15,999 nucleotides of DNA, from assembly GCA_046727575.1 (NCBI GenBank), contig JBKPCV010000171.1, positions 1-15,999 on the forward strand, read 5' to 3'. The DNA comes from DASPTH01 sp046727575 (lineage in GTDB: Bacteria; Actinomycetota; Acidimicrobiia; IMCC26256; DASPTH01). The position numbers and the translations under genes were made by a program. The notes below the pieces were generated by a model. That model was not told the origin of the DNA. It saw nothing but the letters and a program-made list of their open reading frames with translations, and searched no databases. Below are positions 12,712 to 15,999 of this stretch, piece by piece. Every line of letters starts with the position of its first letter. Position 1 is the first letter of the stretch.

Positions 12712-14306
12712 ACCGACTCGCGTGCGACCGACGCCCGGTACTCGCACACCTCGCGCTCGCGATCGGCGTCGCTCCATCCGAGCTCGGACGCGAGGAGGGC
12801 CGCGACGGTGGGCGCGGCGTCGGCCGAGGCGTCGCGCGCCAGGACCCGCGCGCGCGTGCGCCGCGACAGCACGTCGTCGAGCGTGCGCGCCATCTCGTAC
12901 CGCGCCGCGTACACGGCTTCGGCGCGCAGGTACGGCAATCCCGGCACGAGCGGATCTCCGAGCGCCGGGTCCGCGTCGACGAGCGCGCGCACCACGGCCG
13001 CCTCCGTCCCGTACCGCCCGAGGAGGTGGTCGTGCTCCGCGGTGTCGGACTCGATGGCGCCGCTGCCGAAGAGTCGCAAGCGCTTCGTGGGGGATCGCGG
13101 CACGTCGGATCCCATCACGTCGGCGGCGGCGTCGACGGCGTCCGCCGCCATGCGGCGGTACGTGGTGAGCTTGCCGCCGGTCACCGTCACGACCCCTGAG
13201 GGCGACACGTGGACCGAATGGCGGCGCGACAGGTCGGACGTGCGCTCGTCGTCATCGGTCGCGACGAGCGGACGCAGTCCCGCCCACGACCCGACGATGT
13301 CGTCCGCGCTGGCGCGGATGTTCGTGACGCCGTTCAGCGCGTCGAGGAGGTACGCGGCGTCGTCGTCGGTGCACTGGGGATCGTCGAGCGGCCCGTCGTA
13401 GTCGGTGTCGGTCGTGCCGATGTAGGTGTGCCCCTCCCACGGGATGATGAACACCGGGCGATCATCGTGCGCCGAGGGAACGATCGCGGCGACGTCGTTC
13501 CTGACGAGGTCCCACGGGACGGTGATGTGCACGCCCTTGGCAGGACGGATCGAAGCCGGCTGTGGGCCCTCGTCGAGCGCGCGGAGCTGGTCGGCCCACA
13601 CGCCGGTGGCGTTCACCACGACGCGCGCCCGAACCGAGTACTGCTCGCCGTTGCTCCGTACTCCGGCGCCGACGACGCGGTCTCCTGCACGTTCCAGCCC
13701 GACGACTTCGGCGTAGTTCGACACGACGGCGCCGTGCTCGACGGCGGTGCGCGCGATCGTGAGCGTGAGGCGTGCGTCGTCGGCGTGCGCGTCGTAGTAG
13801 ACGTACGCGCCCGTGAGCCGTTCGCGGTCGAGGCTCGGGAACTGCGCGATCGCGTCGTCGACGCTGACCTTGCGGTGGATCTTGCCGATGCGGAGGCCAC
13901 CGGTGAGGTCGTACATCCACAGCGCGCTCCCGAGTACCGGGGCCAGCTTGCGGTCGACGCGCCCGCCGCTCGTGAGCACGGGCACGAGAAACGGCAGTAC
14001 CCGTACGAGGTACGGCGCGTTCTCGAGGATGCGTTGGCGCTCGGCGAGTCCTTCGTAGACGAGTCGGAACTCGTGCTGGTCGAGATACCTCAAGCCCCCG
14101 TGCACGAGCTTCGAGCTCCGCGAGCTGGTACCCGAAGCGAAGTCGTGCTGCTCGACGAGCGCCGTCTCGAGGCCGCGGCTCGCGGCGTCGAGCGCGACGC
14201 CGGCGCCGGTGATGCCACCCCCCACCACGAGCACGTCGAACTCGGTGTTGCGGAGCCGGCGCAACGCGTCGTCGCGCTCGAAGCGCGGACGATCCGCAGG
14301 TGTCAC
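12708..14306 (-). CDS. glpD: Aerobic glycerol-3-phosphate dehydrogenase (FAD, quinone-linked)
   Basis: GlpD oxidises glycerol-3-phosphate to dihydroxyacetone phosphate at the membrane and passes electrons through FAD to the quinone pool. The 532-residue protein shows the FAD-binding Rossmann motif VLVVGGGITGAGVALDAASR (25-44), then VEQHDFASGTSSRSSKLVHG (51-70) and GGLRYLDQHEF (70-80). Later come a substrate-domain ARVVVNATGVWADQL stretch, the FIIPWEGHTYIGTTDTDY block, and VTVTGGKLTTYRRMAADAV, all typical of the family. The C-terminal DAO_C domain contains RTLDDVLSRRTRA. The GTG at 14306, 4 bp after the rhodanese stop, gives the usual N-terminus (TPADRPRFERDDALRRL); a GTG at 14333 would overlap the rhodanese gene and add nine atypical residues. 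No glycerol kinase or uptake gene lies beside it. Confidence 0.95.
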   Translation of the reverse strand: MTPADRPRFERDDALRRLRNTEFDVLVVGGGITGAGVALDAASRGLETALVEQHDFASGTSSRSSKLVHGGLRYLDQHEFRLVYEGLAERQRILENAPYLVRVLPFLVPVLTSGGRVDRKLAPVLGSALWMYDLTGGLRIGKIHRKVSVDDAIAQFPSLDRERLTGAYVYYDAHADDARLTLTIARTAVEHGAVVSNYAEVVGLERAGDRVVGAGVRSNGEQYSVRARVVVNATGVWADQLRALDEGPQPASIRPAKGVHITVPWDLVRNDVAAIVPSAHDDRPVFIIPWEGHTYIGTTDTDYDGPLDDPQCTDDDAAYLLDALNGVTNIRASADDIVGSWAGLRPLVATDDDERTSDLSRRHSVHVSPSGVVTVTGGKLTTYRRMAADAVDAAADVMGSDVPRSPTKRLRLFGSGAIESDTAEHDHLLGRYGTEAAVVRALVDADPALGDPLVPGLPYLRAEAVYAARYEMARTLDDVLSRRTRARVLARDASADAAPTVAALLASELGWSDADREREVCEYRASVARESV

Positions 14307-14310
14307 TACG

Positions 14311-14652
14311 TCATGCCACGGTGCCGGGAGCACCGTCGGACGTTTGGACCGGCAGGTCGGAAGCCTCCCATGCCTGCATCCCGCCCGCCGCGTTCACCGC
14401 GTCGAAGCCCACGCCGATCAGAGCCTCGGCCACCGCGTGCGACCGCCCGCCCGAACGGCAGATCGCGACGATCCGACGGTCGCGCGGGAGCTCGTCGAGA
14501 TGCGCGGGCACTTCGCGCATCGGGATGTGTCGCGCCGCGGGCGCGTGGCCCGCCTCCCACTCGTCCGGCTCGCGCACGTCGAGGAGCAGCGCTCCCGCCG
14601 CCACGAGGGACGCGACGTCCCCCGGCGTCACTTCCGGTACCTCGACAGCCAT
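14311..14652 (-). CDS. Single-domain rhodanese (thiosulfate:cyanide sulfurtransferase-like)
   Basis: The protein has 113 residues, one rhodanese module. The N-terminal part PEVTPGDVASLVAAGALLLDVREPDEWEAGHAPAARHIP contains the LLDVREPDEW and GH-P-A signatures. The active-site loop ICRSGGRS gives catalytic Cys65, and AAGGMQAWEASDLPV (88-102) is the typical end. Cys-containing rhodaneses transfer sulfane sulfur to acceptors; the physiological acceptor is unknown here. The ATG at 14652 has GAGGAAG nine bases upstream; a GTG at 14658 is an alternative. The frame is also open upstream into the broken gene before it, so the two may once have been, or could still be, read as one after the frameshift. 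glpD follows after 4 bp. Confidence 0.9.
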   Translation of the reverse strand: MAVEVPEVTPGDVASLVAAGALLLDVREPDEWEAGHAPAARHIPMREVPAHLDELPRDRRIVAICRSGGRSHAVAEALIGVGFDAVNAAGGMQAWEASDLPVQTSDGAPGTVA

Positions 14653-14665
14653 CGCCACTGCTTCC

Positions 14666-15193
14666 TCACTGCTCTGCTGCGCGGATACCGACCGTGCAGT
14701 CGGGAGTCCGGCACTGACCCAGGCACCGTACCCGCCGATGAGATCCGACACGTCGTCGACCCTGCGGCCGGAGGACGCTCGCGCCGATCGCCGAGCGGTA
14801 GCCGCTCGCGCAGTAGACGACAATCGGTGCCGAGCGGTGCAGCCGGTCGAGGCTGTCGACCAACGTCGGCAGCGGCATCTCGCGCGCATCGGGGAGCACG
14901 CCGGCGCCGGTCTCGCCGGGGTCGCCGATGTCGCGGCGCGGGTCGAGTACGTCGCCCACCCACTCGGCGAAGCGGCCTTGCAGCCCCACGTCAATCGCGC
15001 CGCGTAGGTGGCCGGCGGCGAAGTCGAACGGCTCGCGCGTGTCCAGGAGCACCCCGGCGCGTTTCTGACGCGCGAGCACGTAGCTCTCGACGTCGCGCTG
15101 CGGATCGACGACCACCACTCGGCCAGTGGTCTCGTCGCCGACCAGGTAGGACGCGTGCGAGAGGCACTCGAGGTAGTACTGCTCGAAGATCAT
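14666..15193 (-). pseudogene. Collapsed and frameshifted MBL-fold/rhodanese fusion gene
   Basis: The start MIFEQYYLECLSHASYLVGD and VVVVDPQRDVESYV match the N-terminus of MBL-fold (metallo-beta-lactamase) hydrolases fused to rhodanese domains, normally about 450 aa. After residue 39 the sequence jumps directly to a rhodanese domain (GVLLDTREPFDFAAGHLRGA, 47-66), so nearly the whole MBL domain, including the HxHxDH metal motif, is missing. A second jump lies near residues 90-97 (DIGDPGETGAG), where most of the first rhodanese half and the start of the second are absent. The rest continues as LPDAREMPLPTLVDSLDRLH and VVYCASGYRSAI with Cys128. At 14755-14773 the frame shifts: the expected continuation VDDVSDLIGGYGAWVSAGLP lies in another frame, while the first frame runs to a stop at 14666. 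Both jumps keep the frame. The remnant may still be translated (175 aa) but lacks metal binding. Confidence 0.75.
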
Positions 15194-15264
15194 CGGAAGA
15201 TCGTCCGGTCGCCCGGCGCTGCTTGACCCACGGCGCCGACCTGTGAGAGATTTCACTTTGCGTA

Positions 15265-15319
15265 GTCATACGGCCGCTCTGAGTGAAAGAATCCTGAAGG
15301 GGCCGCTCTGGTCATACGG
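15265..15319. repeat. Circularly permuted direct repeat
   Basis: GTCATACGG followed directly by CCGCTCTG occupies 15265-15281. At 15301-15319 the same two words appear in reverse order, GGCCGCTCTG then GTCATACGG. This is what remains if part of a tandem array is lost, or it could be a pair of binding sites for a regulator. Confidence 0.6.
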
Positions 15320-15442
15320 GGGGAGGAGAGCCGATGGTAGGAGGTCGCCCCCGGCAGCGGTCCCCATGGCGCGCTGCCAGGAAGGCGCGCCGTCGAGATG
15401 GAGGGGCCCGAGTCGGCGGCGGCCGGCGATCCAACGGGCGCA

Positions 15443-15503
15443 GTCGGATCGGAGGCGTTCACGCCTCCGCCGCCCCCACCCCGCCCAATGGGGCGGATCC
15501 GAC
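15443..15503 (-). terminator. Nested hairpins downstream of the acyl-CoA synthetase gene
   Basis: CGGAGGCG-TTCA-CGCCTCCG (15450-15469) is a perfect 8-bp stem with a 4-nt loop. CCGCCC-AATG-GGGCGG (15481-15496) is a second hairpin. Both are enclosed by GTCGGATC (15443-15450) and GATCCGAC (15496-15503). They begin about 40 bases past the stop of the minus-strand synthetase gene, which fits a transcription end. No T-run follows. Confidence 0.45.
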
Positions 15504-15541
15504 CGCAGCCAGTCGCCGGCCGCCGCCTTCCTCGTGAGCGG

Positions 15542-15999
15542 TCACGCCTCGCGGAGACGAGCCATCGCCTCCGCGCGCAGCCGTTCACGGGAAGCCACTT
15601 CGGCTCCCGAGCGCTCGATCGTATCGACGAAGAGGAAGCGCCGTGGCGTCTTGGCGCTCACGAGCCGGGCGCGACACCACATCGCCAACTCGGCCTCGTC
15701 GAGGTAGTGGCCCTGGGTGACCTGAACCAGCGCCACCACCTGCTCGCCGAACCGAGCGTCTGGTACGCCGACGACCGCGCAATCAAAGACACTGGCGTGC
15801 CCGCGCAGCGCGCGCTCGACCTCCTCGGGATGCAGCTTCTCGGCGCCGGCATCGATCAACGCCGATCCGCGGCCGAGTAGGTGCACGTTGCCGTCCGCGT
15901 CGACGGTGGCGAAGTCGCCGGGGATCGAGTAACGCGTCCCGTCGAGCAGCTTGAAGGTCGCTCGCGTCTTCTGCGGGTCCTTGTAGTAGCCCACCGGAA
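15542..15999 (-). CDS. Acyl-CoA synthetase / AMP-dependent ligase, C-terminal part (runs off window)
   Basis: The visible 151 residues are the end of an adenylate-forming enzyme (ANL superfamily), which activates a fatty or other carboxylic acid as acyl-AMP and then acyl-CoA. They begin PVGYYKDPQKTRATF, just before the A7 motif YSIPGDFATVDADG (23-36). The hinge region GRGSALIDAGAEKLHPEEVERAL (42-64) and VVGVPDARFGEQVVALV (75-91) follow, all typical of acyl-CoA synthetases. The end of the family normally carries a catalytic lysine in an R-x-P-x-G-K context. Here the matching stretch reads ERSGAEVASRERLRAEA, with Val134 at the lysine position. The protein ends at a TGA at 15542. The upstream part, with the P-loop and AMP-binding motifs, is outside the window. 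Confidence 0.9.
   Translation of the reverse strand, partial: PVGYYKDPQKTRATFKLLDGTRYSIPGDFATVDADGNVHLLGRGSALIDAGAEKLHPEEVERALRGHASVFDCAVVGVPDARFGEQVVALVQVTQGHYLDEAELAMWCRARLVSAKTPRRFLFVDTIERSGAEVASRERLRAEAMARLREA

Larger units (their letters stand above)
15194..15541. other. 348-bp non-coding region with hairpins and a permuted direct repeat
   Basis: This stretch separates the 3' end of the acyl-CoA synthetase gene from the start of the rhodanese remnant, both on the minus strand. On the right it holds hairpins that could end transcription of the synthetase gene; on the left it holds a 17-bp sequence present twice in circularly permuted order (15265-15281 and 15301-15319) and the inverted repeat TTTCACT/AGTGAAA (15251-15257, 15282-15288). 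A 67-codon open frame at 15334-15537 with GGAGGAGAG before its ATG is possible, but its Arg/Gly/Pro-rich composition and lower third-position GC make it doubtful. I see no convincing gene. Confidence 0.6.

Noticed and set aside
13209..14717. A 502-codon open frame on the plus strand opposite glpD and the rhodanese gene
   Set aside because: It is a mirror of the strongly conserved glpD coding sequence. Its composition is Arg/Asp/Val-rich without domain signatures.
15334..15537. A 67-codon plus-strand frame with a good ribosome-binding site
   Set aside because: Its composition is Arg/Gly/Pro-rich, its third-position GC is lower than in the surrounding genes, and it runs through the stem-loops. 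It is probably chance, though I cannot exclude it.
15253..15588. A 111-codon minus-strand frame across the region between the synthetase and rhodanese genes
   Set aside because: It overlaps the end of the synthetase gene, has mixed third-position GC and no conserved features, and passes through the hairpins.
1..15999. CRISPR arrays, tRNA or rRNA genes, transposases, integrase or phage genes
   Set aside because: I looked for regularly spaced repeats, tRNA-like cloverleaf ends and mobile-element proteins and saw none. The only tandem repeat is the one in the sucC tail.

Overview
The window is a very GC-rich, gene-dense bacterial segment with many GTG starts, many ATGA/GTGA/TGATG stop-start overlaps and short intergenic gaps. 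It looks actinobacterial. The order sucC-sucD ... purN-purH-folD-(small membrane protein)-icd/mdh is a synteny I know from Streptomyces and relatives. The divergence of the proteins, and GC-rich hairpin repeats inside protein tails, suggest a deep actinobacterial lineage such as the Acidimicrobiia. That assignment is inference, because there is no rRNA or other marker gene here.

Layout. (1) 1-366, minus: the N-terminal part of a membrane-anchored protein running off the left edge. (2) 443-2655, plus: sucC and sucD, the two subunits of succinyl-CoA synthetase, with a translational overlap. SucC carries an unusual repetitive C-terminal tail of about 65 residues. (3) 2666-4216, minus: two integral membrane proteins of unknown function, convergent with sucCD and divergent from the next block. 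(4) 4376-7599, plus: purN, purH, folD and a small zinc-ribbon membrane protein, tightly packed. (5) 7668-11187, plus: NADP-type isocitrate dehydrogenase, a J-domain protein, malate dehydrogenase and a small beta-rich protein. (6) 11176-15193, minus: a secreted TAP-like alpha/beta hydrolase, glpD, a single-domain rhodanese and, upstream, a collapsed and frameshifted remnant of an MBL-rhodanese fusion gene. (7) 15194-15541: a non-coding stretch with hairpins and a permuted direct repeat. (8) 15542-15999, minus: the C-terminal part of an acyl-CoA synthetase/AMP-ligase that lacks the usual catalytic lysine.

How the genes fit together. sucC, sucD, icd and mdh are four TCA-cycle enzymes. FolD makes the 10-formyl-tetrahydrofolate that PurN and PurH use as formyl donor in purine synthesis, so purN-purH-folD is a logical unit. 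GlpD feeds electrons from glycerol-3-phosphate to the quinone pool. The rest (J-domain protein, small membrane proteins, TAP-like hydrolase) are accessory neighbours whose roles the sequence does not settle.

I did not see a complete new biological system. The most unusual signals are: (a) a short CCGGG-TAY-CCCGG palindromic element inside the 3' ends of both sucC and folD, read in different frames, with a weaker relative in a third gene; (b) duplication in the sucC tail of the segment carrying the sucD ribosome-binding site; (c) the decayed MBL-rhodanese gene; (d) a clean 11-bp inverted repeat after icd.
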